This document shows, piece by piece, positions 17,025 through 27,200 of a stretch of 64,000 bases of DNA. Source of the stretch: Terrimonas ferruginea DSM 30193. Its GTDB lineage: Bacteria > Bacteroidota > Bacteroidia > Chitinophagales > Chitinophagaceae. The stretch lies in the NCBI RefSeq assembly GCF_000425585.1, contig NZ_KE384399.1:354459-418458 (forward strand). The letters are read 5' to 3'. A program made the translations under genes and the position numbers. Under the pieces are notes generated by a model that did not search any database, was not told the origin of the DNA, and saw only the letters and a list, made by a program, of their open reading frames with translations. Numbering within the stretch: position 1 is the first letter of the stretch; each line of letters opens with the position of its first letter.

Positions 17025-17207
17025 ATGCACAGGGATAGCAATTTGCCATTTGAAATGCCCGCCATCGCCGGACATCTTCCGGTCAATTCGGCAGCCGATC
17101 CGGCGTTTCTTCCCGTACGTATCATTCGTTTACTCGATCAGCAGGGCGGTATGTCTTTTCCCGGCATACAGGGGCCTCCTGTTTTTCATGATCATATTAA
17201 CCGATAA
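17025..17207 (+). CDS. Possible 60-residue leader protein at the head of the operon
   Basis: A short ORF starts about 25 bp after the predicted promoter, preceded by AAAGGAAAAAT, and ends 18 bp before the MaoC gene. The product (MHRDSNLPFEMPAIAGHLPV...) is soluble, has no signal peptide or cysteine motif, and resembles nothing I recognise. If it is not translated, the MaoC gene would have a leader of more than 200 nt. Whether it is a real small protein, a translation-coupling leader or chance is open. Confidence 0.4.
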   Translation: MHRDSNLPFEMPAIAGHLPVNSAADPAFLPVRIIRLLDQQGGMSFPGIQGPPVFHDHINR

Positions 17208-17225
17208 ACGACTGCACCTTAACCT

Positions 17226-17678
17226 ATGTTTGTCCGAAAGTATTTTGAAGCGTTTGAAGTGGGTGAACAGCGCCGTACCACCGGCCGTACCATCACCGAA
17301 ACAGATATTGTTGTGCATGCCGGCCAATCCGGCGATTTCTTTCCACATCACATGGATGAAGAATGGTGCAAGACCCAGCCATTCGGCAAAAGAATTGCCC
17401 ATGGCACATTGATCTTCACCGTGGCCGTCGGCCTCACCGCCGATCACATCAACGAAGTATCCATGACCTATGGTTACGAACGCCTGCGTTTCGTTAAACC
17501 CGTTTTTATCGGCGATACCATTCGTGTAACCGTTACCATCAAGGATAAAAAAGATCACAAAAAACCCGCATACGGACTGGTCACCGAGCTCGTGGAATGT
17601 TTTAATCAACATGGTGACCTCGTAATGTTGTGCGAACATTTACTGCTGGTCAGCCGACAAAATTCACCGGCCGCATGA
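17226..17678 (+). CDS. MaoC-family (R)-specific hydratase/dehydratase
   Basis: This 150-residue single hot-dog domain carries the hydratase-2 motif: D37 and H42 are the catalytic pair in [10 protein letters not shown], followed by FGKRIAHG (about 53-60). Family members add or remove water across the 2,3 double bond of a CoA thioester. The acyl group cannot be read, but two CoA-transferase genes in the same operon suggest a CoA-activated hydroxy acid. The stop codon overlaps the next start in an ATGA arrangement (17675-17678), indicating coupled translation. Confidence 0.9.
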   Translation: MFVRKYFEAFEVGEQRRTTGRTITETDIVVHAGQSGDFFPHHMDEEWCKTQPFGKRIAHGTLIFTVAVGLTADHINEVSMTYGYERLRFVKPVFIGDTIRVTVTIKDKKDHKKPAYGLVTELVECFNQHGDLVMLCEHLLLVSRQNSPAA

Positions 17679-18826
17679 GTAGGATTCAGTTAAAAGGAAT
17701 TACCTGGGGACACAGCCGTGGCATTACGCCGCTGCTGGCATTGGCACAGCGGTACAACGAACTGCATCCCGATGTGGAAATATCCTGGCGCAAGCGCACC
17801 TTGCAGGAGTTCGCCGATTTTCCCATAGAAAAATTGACGGAAGAATATGACCTGCTGATCATAGATCACCCCTGGGTAGGATGCGCGGCGGCAACCAATT
17901 GCGTGCTTGATCTTTCGCAACATCTTTCAAAAGCCTATCTCGCCGAACAGGAAGCGCATTCCGTAGGTTACGCTCATCTCAGTTATGCATACGGCGGTGG
18001 TCAATGGGCCCTCGCTATTGATGCGGCAACGCCCGTTGCCAGTTACCGCGCCGACCTGATCGGCACAGATATTCCCCAAAAATGGGAGGACGTATTATCG
18101 CTGGCGAGAAAAGGAAAAGTAGCCGTTGCCGCTATTCCCATCGATATACTGATGAATTTTTACACCTTCTGCATCGCCCTGGGAGAAAAACCTTTTCAAC
18201 GCGAAGACGAAGTGGTGAGCGCCGCCATTGGCAAACAGGCCATCGAAACCATGAAAGAATTATACGGCGTCATCGATCGCCGTCTTTTTCAATTTAATCC
18301 CATTGCCGTTGCCGAGTGGATGAGTTCCTCCAATGAAATATGGTATTGCCCGTTTGCCTACGGGTATTCCAATTATTCACGTACGGGCTATGCAAAATAT
18401 TTACTGCATTATACCGATGTTGTCAGCTTTGATAATACGCCTTTGCTGACAACAGTTGGTGGCACGGGCTTGTCTGTTTCCGCTTTCAGCAGGCATAAAG
18501 AAGCCGCGCTTGATTTTACACAGTGGGCCGTATCACCGCTTTGCCAGCAGACAATGTATGTACAGCACGGCGGCCAGCCCGGACATTTGCTGGCATGGCA
18601 GGATCCGCTTGCCAATCAATTGACCCACGATTATTTCACCAATACATTGCCGACGTTGCAACGGGGTTATATCCGCCCGCGCTACAATGGTTACCTGCAT
18701 TTCCAGGACCACGCCGGCGATCCGTTGCAGCAATGTTTGCAGCACAACGGCAATCCTGCAGATGCATTGGAGAAGATCAACAATATTTACCGCGAAAGTT
18801 TAAAAGCCGAGAAACAATTAATATGA
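17675..18826 (+). CDS. Solute-binding-protein-like protein without signal peptide
   Basis: The protein is 383 residues from the ATG that overlaps the MaoC stop. A start 45 bp upstream lies inside the MaoC gene and adds no conserved sequence. The fold resembles family 1 extracellular solute-binding proteins (type II periplasmic-binding fold): [20 protein letters not shown] at the N-terminus, [12 protein letters not shown] (about 67-78), [19 protein letters not shown] (about 133-151) and the late [21 protein letters not shown] (about 264-284). There is no signal peptide or lipobox and no ABC permease or ATPase nearby. It is therefore probably cytosolic and may bind a metabolite or intermediate of the CoA pathway. 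The stop overlaps the next start (ATGA). Confidence 0.7.
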   Translation: MSRIQLKGITWGHSRGITPLLALAQRYNELHPDVEISWRKRTLQEFADFPIEKLTEEYDLLIIDHPWVGCAAATNCVLDLSQHLSKAYLAEQEAHSVGYAHLSYAYGGGQWALAIDAATPVASYRADLIGTDIPQKWEDVLSLARKGKVAVAAIPIDILMNFYTFCIALGEKPFQREDEVVSAAIGKQAIETMKELYGVIDRRLFQFNPIAVAEWMSSSNEIWYCPFAYGYSNYSRTGYAKYLLHYTDVVSFDNTPLLTTVGGTGLSVSAFSRHKEAALDFTQWAVSPLCQQTMYVQHGGQPGHLLAWQDPLANQLTHDYFTNTLPTLQRGYIRPRYNGYLHFQDHAGDPLQQCLQHNGNPADALEKINNIYRESLKAEKQLI

Positions 18827-19968
18827 ACCCGCGACCCTTAGATGGACTTGTTGTACTGGAGTTCAGCCAGTATTTGTCGGCGCCCTCCGCGGGGCTCCGC
18901 CTGGCTGATCTTGGCGCAAGGGTGATAAAAATAGAACGTCCCGGTACCGGTGACGCAGGCCGCAAACTGGCCATTAAAAATTTATGGGCAGATGACAATT
19001 CCCTGCTCTTCCATACCATCAACCGGAACAAAGAAAGTTTTACCGCCAACCTGAAAGATCCCGAAGAACTGGCGCTGGTACAAAAGCTGATACAAAAAGC
19101 TGATGTGCTCATTCATAATTTCCGTCCGGGTGTAATGGAAAAAACAGGATTGGGGTATGATGCATTGTCTGCATTAAACCCGCGGCTCATTTATGCAGAA
19201 ATTTCCGGGTACGGTAACGCCGGTCCCTGGAAAAATAAACCCGGCCAGGATTTATTATTGCAGTCACTCACAGGACTCACCTATACTACAGGTGACGCAG
19301 ATCAGCAACCGGTGCCTTTTGGTATTGCCATTGCCGATATTCTGTGTGGTGCACAACTGGTGCAGGGTATTCTTGCAGCACTCATCCGCCGGCAGAAGAA
19401 CGGCCAGGGCGCGCTGATACAGGCAAGCCTGATGGAATCCTTACTCGATTTTCAGTTTGAATTACTCACCACTTATTATGCGGATGGTCGTCAGCCGCAA
19501 AGAAGTGCTGTTAACAACGGGCATACTTTATTGAGTGCGCCCTATGGTTTATACCGCACGGCAGATGGTTATCTCGCTTTGGCCATGATGGATATCCAGG
19601 TAATGGGAGAGGCGCTGGAACACCCGCCGTTACTGCGTTTCAATGGCAACCAGGTTTTCAGTGAAAGAGACAGTATCAAGCAGGAGATTGCCACGCTACT
19701 GGCAACAAAACCCACCGCATACTGGTTACAAAAGTTGCAGGCACGCGGCCTCTGGGCAATGGAAGTGCTGAACTGGCAACAGATGCGCGAACACGACGCT
19801 TACAAAGCATTGGAGATGGAACAAACCGTGCATGCACTGGGAAAAGATTTTGTGACTACACGTTGTCCTGTGCGTATCGATGGTCAGCGTTTTACCTCTT
19901 CGCGTCCCGCTCCGCAATTAGGAGAACACCGCGATCGCATTATTGAAGAATTGATTAATCCGTCATAA
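18823..19968 (+). CDS. CaiB/BaiF family (class III) CoA-transferase, copy 1
   Basis: At 381 residues from the ATG overlapping the upstream stop, this is a full-length class III CoA-transferase, the family that moves CoA between carboxylic acids. The catalytic aspartate is in PGQDLLLQ (D143), preceded by [13 protein letters not shown] (about 98-110) and SGYGNAGPW (about 128-136). It is clearly related to the next gene (roughly half of aligned positions identical by eye), so the two arose by duplication. Class III enzymes form interlocked dimers, so the pair may form a hetero-oligomer. Donor and acceptor acids are unknown. Confidence 0.93.
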   Translation: MNPRPLDGLVVLEFSQYLSAPSAGLRLADLGARVIKIERPGTGDAGRKLAIKNLWADDNSLLFHTINRNKESFTANLKDPEELALVQKLIQKADVLIHNFRPGVMEKTGLGYDALSALNPRLIYAEISGYGNAGPWKNKPGQDLLLQSLTGLTYTTGDADQQPVPFGIAIADILCGAQLVQGILAALIRRQKNGQGALIQASLMESLLDFQFELLTTYYADGRQPQRSAVNNGHTLLSAPYGLYRTADGYLALAMMDIQVMGEALEHPPLLRFNGNQVFSERDSIKQEIATLLATKPTAYWLQKLQARGLWAMEVLNWQQMREHDAYKALEMEQTVHALGKDFVTTRCPVRIDGQRFTSSRPAPQLGEHRDRIIEELINPS

Positions 19969-19971
19969 TCT

Positions 19972-21141
19972 ATGCAGCTACTACAGGACATATTAGTTGT
20001 TGATTTCAGCCAGTTTCTTTCCGGTCCTTCGGCGAGTCTGCGACTGGCCGACATGGGAGCCGAGGTGATAAAAATCGAGCGGCCCGATGGCGGTGATATT
20101 TGCCGTCAGCTCTATGTTTCGGATGTGAAAATAGAAGGCGAATCAACCATTTTTCACGCCATCAACCGCAATAAAAAAAGTCTTGCGGCCGATCTCAAAA
20201 ATCCGCACGACCTGGAAAAAATAAAAGAACTGATCCGCCAGGCCGACGTGGTGATGCATAATTTCAGACCCGGCGTCATGGAACGCATCGGCCTGGATTA
20301 TGCGACCGTTCGCCAATTAAATCCTGCCGTGGTGTATGCCGAGGTGAACGGCTACGGCGAAGAAGGTCCATGGAAAGACCTGCCGGGCCAGGACCTGCTG
20401 CTGCAGGCCGTTTCAGGACTGGCCTGGTTGAGCAACGACCAGCAACGTCCGCCTACACCAATGGGTGTGGCGGTGGTGGATATTATGGCGGGTACGCACC
20501 TCACGCAAGGCATTCTTACGGCGCTTTATCGCCGTGGCGTCAGCGGCGAAGGCGGACTGGTACAGGTAAGTATGTTTGAAAGTATTCTTGATTTTCAATT
20601 TGAAGTGCTCACCTGTCACTACAATGATGGGCATGAATTGCCTGTCCGCAGCGCTGTTAACAGCGGACATGCTTATATTGCGGCCCCTTACGGCATTTAC
20701 CGGACGGCCGACGGCTACCTGGCATTGGCAATGGGAAACATATTGGTGCTCGGTGAATTGCTCGGATGTACGCCACTCGCCGCCTTCACGGACTCGCGGG
20801 ACTGGTTCAGCAAACGGGATACCATTAAACAACTACTCGCGGATCATCTGCAAACGGGCACAACGGCCGCATGGCTTACGATCCTTGAAAAAGCAGATAT
20901 CTGGTGCGCACCGGTAATCAACTATGATGAACTGGTAAAACAGGAGGGGTATAAATTACTGGAGATGGAGATAACCGTACAAACCTCCAATGGCCTGGCC
21001 ATCCGCACCACCCGCTGCCCGATCCGCGTGGATGGGATGCGTCTTACGGCAACACAGGGCGCACCCATGCTCGGAGAGCACACCGACGAAATAGAACACC
21101 AATACGGACTGACACCAAAATTGCAGTCAGCCGTCAAATAA
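19972..21141 (+). CDS. CaiB/BaiF family (class III) CoA-transferase, copy 2
   Basis: The 389-residue protein starts 3 bp after copy 1. The catalytic aspartate lies in PGQDLLLQ (D141), with [13 protein letters not shown] (about 96-108) and NGYGEEGPW (about 126-134) before it. Both copies keep the catalytic residue, so neither is an obvious inactive subunit. The duplication could reflect a heteromeric enzyme or two successive CoA transfers. It is followed after 1 bp by the amidohydrolase. Confidence 0.93.
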   Translation: MQLLQDILVVDFSQFLSGPSASLRLADMGAEVIKIERPDGGDICRQLYVSDVKIEGESTIFHAINRNKKSLAADLKNPHDLEKIKELIRQADVVMHNFRPGVMERIGLDYATVRQLNPAVVYAEVNGYGEEGPWKDLPGQDLLLQAVSGLAWLSNDQQRPPTPMGVAVVDIMAGTHLTQGILTALYRRGVSGEGGLVQVSMFESILDFQFEVLTCHYNDGHELPVRSAVNSGHAYIAAPYGIYRTADGYLALAMGNILVLGELLGCTPLAAFTDSRDWFSKRDTIKQLLADHLQTGTTAAWLTILEKADIWCAPVINYDELVKQEGYKLLEMEITVQTSNGLAIRTTRCPIRVDGMRLTATQGAPMLGEHTDEIEHQYGLTPKLQSAVK

Positions 21142-21142
21142 C

Positions 21143-21994
21143 ATGAGCGAACGCATTATCGATACACATCTGCATATATGGGACCTGCAACGGGCGGAGT
21201 ATCCCTGGCTGTCCGGCGATACATCGATATTGAACCGTTCATATGCGATAGATGAAGTAGGAAAGGAACGTGAAGAAGCGGGTGTAACAGAAGCCATATT
21301 GGTACAGGCTTCGGGTAATGCGGAAGATACAGCGTTGATGTTTGAAGCGGCAGCCGCCAACGATTGGATCACCGGTGTGGTGGCCTGGTTGCCCTTGCAG
21401 CAACCGGAAAAGACCGCTGCTCAATTGGATTTGTACCGCAGGAATCCCTTGTTCAAAGGCGTACGCCACCAGATACACGACGAGCAGGATCCGCAATGGT
21501 TGCTGCAACCTGCCGTAATCGAAAGCCTGCAACTATTGGCAAAAGAAAATATTCCTTATGACCTGGTGGGTATCCGCGCTGAGCATATCAGTACGGCATT
21601 GGAGTTATCCGGGCGCGTACCCGGTCTGCGAATGATCTTCGATCATTTGAATCAACCACCGATCGCAAAAGGAGAGAAGTTTGGCGAGTGGGGACAGCTG
21701 ATGCGCCAGGCAGCGGCACTCCCTCAGTTTCACGCCAAGATATCAGGACTGGGGACCACCGCCGGCCGTGGTAAAAACTGGTCAGCGGAGGATATCCGTC
21801 CTTACATAGCATTTATATTGGAGCATTTTGGCACCGGCCGTTGTATGCTCGGAGGAGATTGGCCTGTCGCATTGCTGGCAGGTTCTTATGCGCACACATG
21901 GTCGGTTTACCGCAGGTTGATAAATGAATTGTTGCCCGCACAGGAAGCAACAAAAATTTTCAGTGACAACGCGGCTGCTTTTTATGGTCTGTAA
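21143..21994 (+). CDS. Amidohydrolase family protein (L-fuconolactonase / sugar-lactonase type)
   Basis: This 283-residue TIM-barrel hydrolase belongs to the COG3618 group. Metal-site residues are visible in DTHLHIWD (H9 and H11), in the mid-chain IFDHLNQP, and in the final GGDWPVALL, which carries the catalytic aspartate. Several characterised relatives open sugar-acid 1,4- or 1,5-lactones such as L-fuconolactone and L-rhamnonolactone; others act on 2-pyrone-4,6-dicarboxylate. Between CoA-transferases and a RhaT-type transporter, a deoxy-sugar lactone is a reasonable guess for the substrate. Confidence 0.85.
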   Translation: MSERIIDTHLHIWDLQRAEYPWLSGDTSILNRSYAIDEVGKEREEAGVTEAILVQASGNAEDTALMFEAAAANDWITGVVAWLPLQQPEKTAAQLDLYRRNPLFKGVRHQIHDEQDPQWLLQPAVIESLQLLAKENIPYDLVGIRAEHISTALELSGRVPGLRMIFDHLNQPPIAKGEKFGEWGQLMRQAAALPQFHAKISGLGTTAGRGKNWSAEDIRPYIAFILEHFGTGRCMLGGDWPVALLAGSYAHTWSVYRRLINELLPAQEATKIFSDNAAAFYGL

Positions 21995-22012
21995 AACTGT
22001 TTGTTTAGCTAT

Positions 22013-23056
22013 ATGGAAGTAATGAATGGCATACTGTATCACGCAGTGGGAGCGTCTAGCGCTTCGTTGTGTTATACACCGCAGAAAAAAGTACGGCAGT
22101 GGTCCTGGCAGACTTACTGGCTGGCACAGGCCGCTATATGCTGGCTGGTTTTGCCTGTAGTAGTGGCATTCCTTACCATTCCCCATCTATCGGCAGTATT
22201 GGCTGAAGCTCCTTCATCGGCCATGTATCGGTCCTTTTTACTGGGCATGGCTTACGGCATAGGAGGTACTGCATTTGGTATCGCTATCCGTTATGTTGGT
22301 TTTTCTCTTACGTATGCTATTTCAGTTGGCATCAGTTGCGTATTGGGTACGCTGATACCACCCATCATGAATGGTTCTTTTTCACAGGTGATGGAAAGTA
22401 ACGGCGCCACCAGCATTTTCAGTGGCGTCGCGATGGGCGCCTTAGGTATTGCGCTTTGTGGTATAGCCGGCCGCAGTAAAGAAAAAGACATAGAGAAAAA
22501 ACAATCCGTTAAATCAGATTTCTCCCTTGCCAAAGGATTACCGCTTTGTCTCCTGGCAGGCGTATTGTCCGCCTTCTACAGTTTTTCACTGGATCAGGCA
22601 ACGCCCATCGCCACGATTGCAGAACAACATGGCGCTGGCGGACTGAAAGAAAATGTCAAATATCTTTTTTCCAATACCGGTGCATTTGTAACAACGCTGT
22701 TGTATTGTGTTTACCTGCATATACGTAATCGCACCTGGAAGGAGTACCGTTCCGCAGGCAGCGGATTGGGCAAAAATTATGTCATGGCTATCCTGACCGG
22801 CGTGTTGTGGTACGGCCAGTTCTTTTTTTATGGATTGGGACATGTGCGCATGGAAGCGGGAGGTTATGGTTTTTCCAGTTGGGCAATTCACATGATCATG
22901 CTGGTATTATTCAGTTCCGTTGCGGGATTGTTATTGAAGGAATGGAAAGGATGCAGCACCCGCACCATCCGTTTGCTGATGCTGGCATTGGTGGTATTGG
23001 TAGCAGCGGTATTGCTGCTTACGTATGGTAACTATGAGGCCAGTCAGGCTAATTGA
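22013..23056 (+). CDS. rhaT: L-rhamnose/proton symporter (RhaT family)
   Basis: The protein is 347 residues from the ATG at 22013. A TTG 12 bp upstream is possible but less likely. Ten hydrophobic segments and several blocks match E. coli RhaT closely: GASSASLCYTPQKKVRQWSW, GMAYGIGGTAFGIAIRYVG, the GVLWYGQFFFYGLGH stretch and GLLLKEWKG near the end. RhaT imports L-rhamnose, and related 6-deoxysugars, with protons across the inner membrane. No rhamnose isomerase, rhamnulokinase or aldolase gene is in the window, so here the imported sugar may enter an oxidative route. Confidence 0.88.
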   Translation: MEVMNGILYHAVGASSASLCYTPQKKVRQWSWQTYWLAQAAICWLVLPVVVAFLTIPHLSAVLAEAPSSAMYRSFLLGMAYGIGGTAFGIAIRYVGFSLTYAISVGISCVLGTLIPPIMNGSFSQVMESNGATSIFSGVAMGALGIALCGIAGRSKEKDIEKKQSVKSDFSLAKGLPLCLLAGVLSAFYSFSLDQATPIATIAEQHGAGGLKENVKYLFSNTGAFVTTLLYCVYLHIRNRTWKEYRSAGSGLGKNYVMAILTGVLWYGQFFFYGLGHVRMEAGGYGFSSWAIHMIMLVLFSSVAGLLLKEWKGCSTRTIRLLMLALVVLVAAVLLLTYGNYEASQAN

Positions 23057-23062
23057 TTTTTA

Positions 23063-24124
23063 ATGTCGTTGACCAAAGATATAACGTATTCCATCCCTGT
23101 TTTTATAATAGGAGCCGGTGGCATCGTCAATGATGCGCACCTGCCCGCTTATAAGAAAGCCGGCTTTGCAGTGAGTGGTATTTATGATATTGATAAGGAA
23201 AAAGCACAGGCAACGGCCAATCGTTTTTCTATACAACATGTATATAACAGTATCGGAGAAATGGTGATCGCAGCCAATGAGCAGAAGGTGGTTTTTGATG
23301 TGGCGGTTCCCGGTAATGCCGTGCTGAAAGTATTGGAACAATTGCCTGACGGTGCGGCGGTGCTGATACAAAAGCCAATGGGCGAAACATTTGCCCAGGC
23401 ATTGTCCATCCGTGAGTTGTGCCGGCGTAAACACCTGATTGCTGCCATCAATTTTCAATTGCGCTATGCGCCATTTGTTACGGTGGTGCGTGAGCGTATC
23501 AGGGAAGGCAAGCTCGGTACGTTGGCGGATATCGAGATCAATATCAATGTCTACACGCCCTGGGACCTGTGGGATTTTTTGTCCGGTGCACCGCGTGTAG
23601 AAATTCTTTATCATAGTATTCATTACATCGATCTTATCCGGAGTTTTTTGGGTAACCCGCGTTCCGTATACGCCCGCACTACGCGGCATCCCTCGCAACC
23701 TTCGCTCGCGGCCGTGCGCAGCGACATCATCCTGGACTATGGTGATTGGATCCGGGTGAGCATACATACCAATCATCAACATATGTATGGCGCGGAAGAA
23801 CAGCAGTCTTATATAAAATGGGAGGGTACCGGGGGCGCTGCGAAGGTGGAATTGGGGGTATTGAAAAATTATCCCAATGGAGAACCGGACCGTTTGCGCG
23901 TCACAGACGGCCGGGATGGTCAGCCCAAAGAATGGAAGGATATTGCAACCGGAAGCTGGTTTCCCGACGCGTTTGCCGGTAGTATGGCGGAGTTGATGAA
24001 AGTGGTGATGGGCGAAAAAGACAGACCGGATCATTCCGTGGAAGATTGCATTCATACGATGGCCTGCGTCGAAGCGGCCTATCAGTCAAGTGACGCGGGA
24101 GGTATTCCTCCTCGTGTCGAATAA
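23063..24124 (+). CDS. Gfo/Idh/MocA family oxidoreductase
   Basis: This 353-residue protein has an N-terminal Rossmann domain with GAGGIVNDAHLPAYKKAG (about 14-31) binding NAD(P), and the IQKPMGET motif (about 97-104) whose lysine is usually catalytic. A C-terminal alpha/beta dimerisation and substrate domain follows, with an HSIHYIDLIR segment (about 187-196). Family members oxidise or reduce sugars, inositols and their derivatives. Located 6 bp after rhaT, it could oxidise the imported sugar to a lactone for the upstream amidohydrolase, though other sugar redox reactions are equally compatible. Confidence 0.9.
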   Translation: MSLTKDITYSIPVFIIGAGGIVNDAHLPAYKKAGFAVSGIYDIDKEKAQATANRFSIQHVYNSIGEMVIAANEQKVVFDVAVPGNAVLKVLEQLPDGAAVLIQKPMGETFAQALSIRELCRRKHLIAAINFQLRYAPFVTVVRERIREGKLGTLADIEININVYTPWDLWDFLSGAPRVEILYHSIHYIDLIRSFLGNPRSVYARTTRHPSQPSLAAVRSDIILDYGDWIRVSIHTNHQHMYGAEEQQSYIKWEGTGGAAKVELGVLKNYPNGEPDRLRVTDGRDGQPKEWKDIATGSWFPDAFAGSMAELMKVVMGEKDRPDHSVEDCIHTMACVEAAYQSSDAGGIPPRVE

Positions 24125-24145
24125 ACCTGTAGACCTTAACCTTTT

Positions 24146-24159
24146 TGAAAATGTTTTCA
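24146..24159. promoter_or_regulatory. LacI-type palindromic operator-like site before susC1
   Basis: TGAAAATGTTTTCA is a 14-bp palindrome except for the central base pair step, close to operators bound by LacI-family regulators (TGAAAACGTTTTCA-like). It lies in the 104-bp gap between the oxidoreductase and the first susC. No LacI-family gene is in the window. Confidence 0.35.
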
Positions 24160-24176
24160 TCGCTTGCTTGGTAAAG

Positions 24177-24195
24177 CGGATGTTTTGCACATCCG
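24177..24195 (+). terminator. Hairpin between the CoA operon and susC1
   Basis: CGGATGT and ACATCCG form a 7-bp stem with a 5-nt loop, followed by a pyrimidine-rich stretch with only short T runs. It could be a weak terminator or leader hairpin controlling the level of the SusC transcript. Confidence 0.4.
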
Positions 24196-24228
24196 GAAGG
24201 TTCTTATTTTCTTAAAAAAAAATGCCAG

Positions 24229-27200
24229 ATGAAAAAACGATGCTCACTGCTTCGCACAGCCGTACTTGCCCTCGTACTGCTGATGACGCTTTCCGTCGCC
24301 TCCGCCCAGGAGCGAACGGTTTCAGGTACAGTTATTGACAGCGCCTCCGGGCAACCCATCCAGGGTGTCAATGTAACTGTCAAGGGTACAAACACCACTG
24401 TTACAACGAATCCAAACGGCGCCTTCTCCATCGTTGTGCCATCCACACAATCAGTATTGTCGTTTTCTTATGTGGGTTATTCCGCCACAGAAACGCCGGT
24501 GGGTACCAACACATTATTGGCGGTGGCCATGTCCGGTGCTTCCGGCAGCCTCAATGAAGTGGTGGTGATTGGTTACGGCTCGGTACGTAAACGGGACCTG
24601 ACCGGTGCCGTTACCTCGCTCAAAGGCGATGTGATTACCCAAACACCCACCCACAACCCGCTCGAAGCGATCCAGGGACGTGCCGCCGGTATCGACCTTG
24701 TGCGTGCTTCCGGCGCGGCCGGCGCAGGCGTCAACATCAACGTCCGCGGTTTTAAATCCATTGCCGCCACGCGTTCAGACATGGACAAACGCAATGCTCC
24801 GCTCGTGATCATTGATGGTTTCCAGGGTGGCGACCTCTCTACGCTCAATGCCAACGACATCGAATCAATTGAAATCCTCCGCGATGCTTCATCGACGGCT
24901 ATCTACGGTTCGCAGGGCGGTAACGGCGTTATCCTCGTTACTACCAAAAGAGGTGCGGCCGGTAAGATTAAAGTAAACTACGATGCTTATTATGGCATCA
25001 GCACGTTCATGTATCCCAAAGCCAGAACAGGCGAAGATTATATCAACCTGCGCAGACAGGCGTTCCGCACTACCGGCGATTGGGCCAGCCCAACAGACGA
25101 TCCTATTCTTTTTGCCAATCTCGCAGGCGAATATGCAGCCTACCAGGCGGGTGATTGGGTAGACTGGATCGATCTGGTGAGCCGCGACGGCGCACAACAA
25201 AGCCACAATATCTCCATGACGAGCGGCACGGAAAAAACCAAGTTCTATGCTGCAGGCGGATACTTTAATGAAAAAGGTATGCTGCGTGGCAACGATTTCA
25301 AACGTTACAACATGCGCCTCAACGTTGATCAGACCTTGTCGAAAATTGCAAAGGCTGGTGTTACTTCACAGATCACTTACACCAACCTCAATAGCCGCCG
25401 CGATCCGCTCGGCACGGCCATGACCCTGCCTCCGCTGGGAAAACCTTTCAATGACGACGGCACTATCCGCCAGTTTCCGCTGGACAACGATACACGCATC
25501 AGCCCGCTGGCCGATGAAAAGAACGAATTCATTTCCCGCGATAACCTGATCCGTACCAACGTCGTTGCCGGAGCGTATGTAGAACTCACGCCCATCAAGG
25601 GTTTGAGCATCCGCAGTAACCTCGGCACTACCTTCAACTTCAGCCGCCGCGGTACTTACAACGATAAAACATCGCTGGCGCAAAAAGACAACCAGGTTTC
25701 CATCGCATCGCAGACCACCGGTTTCAGCCGTTTCCTCAACTGGGACAACGTGATCACGTATAACAAGAAAATCAACGATCACGCATTTACCGTTACCGGT
25801 ATCACCAGCTATCTGCGCAATGACGAAGATCAGCTGACAGCTACCGGCCGCGGACAGATACTTGCTTCTCAAATCTATTATGGTCTGGCCTCCAGCAGCA
25901 CGGCATTTGTCAGAGACATCTCCTCACCATTTGCCCGTTGGGAAAACATGGCCTACGCTGCCCGTCTCAATTATAGCTTCCGGGGTAAATACATTCTTTA
26001 TTTGTCTGGTCGTTATGATGGTGCATCCCGCCTTTCTCCCGGCAATAAATGGGCATTCTTCCCTGCAGCCGGTCTTTCATGGAACGTAAGCGACGAAGCT
26101 TTCATGGAACGCATCAGTGTGATCTCCAATCTTAAGCTGCGCGCCACTTATGGTGTGAGCGGTAACTATAACATCGACGTGTACGGCACGCAGAGTGGAC
26201 TTACTTATTCTGCACGTATGTCATTCGGTGAAGTGCCGGCACCTGCTTACCTGTTTAATACAACGGTAGGCAATCCCGATCTTGGCTGGGAAAAAACAGC
26301 TACGACCAACATCGGTCTTGACTTCGGTCTGTTTAAAAACCGGATCAGCGGTTCGATCGACGTATTCGATGCACGCACAACGGATATTCTGTACAAACGC
26401 GTATTACCACAATCTTCCGGCGTAACGGATGTATATGAAAACATTGCTGCTACCCGTAACCGTGGTATTGAAGTAATGGTCAATACCGAAAACATCAGCC
26501 GCAAAGATTTCACCTGGACATCCACCCTTACGTTCAGCAAGATCAAGCAGGAGATTTCCGATGTGATCGATGGAAGAAATATTATTCACCCGACGAACTC
26601 GGAGCGTGAATCGCTGCTGATCGGACGCCCGATCACTTCGTTCTACACATTTGTAAAAGACGGTATCTGGCAGGCGGACGAAGCGCAACAAGCGGCTGCA
26701 CTGCGCTATGGCAGCGCAACAGGTAACACGTTCAAACCCGGTGATATCAAACTGCGCGATATTTCTGGTCCCAACGGCGTACCCGATGGCATCATCGATG
26801 CCACCTATGACCGCATGTATGTTGGCTCAACAGTTCCTGATTGGGTAGTGGGATTGCAGAATACCTTCCGTTATAAAAACCTCGATCTGGGCGTATTCCT
26901 GTTTATGCGTTGGGGACAAACGATCGATGCGGAATTCCTCGGACGTTATAACCCCGCAGGTACCGGTAACGGTCCCGCTATGATCAACTACTGGACACCG
27001 GAAAATCCAACCAATGATTTTCCCCGTCCGAGCCGCGGAGCCAACCTGATCAACTATGCCGGTTACCAGGCACTGACATTCGTAGACGGATCGTTCTTCA
27101 AAATCAAGAATGTGACACTCGGATACACACTGCCTGCCACCTGGACAAACAGCATCAAGATGGAGCGTATCCGCGTATATGCTACGGCATCGAACCTGGC

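Noticed and set aside
23060-24055. Minus-strand open frame of 331 codons opposite the Gfo/Idh/MocA gene
   Set aside because: Shadow of a conserved oxidoreductase; the product shows no fold or motif.
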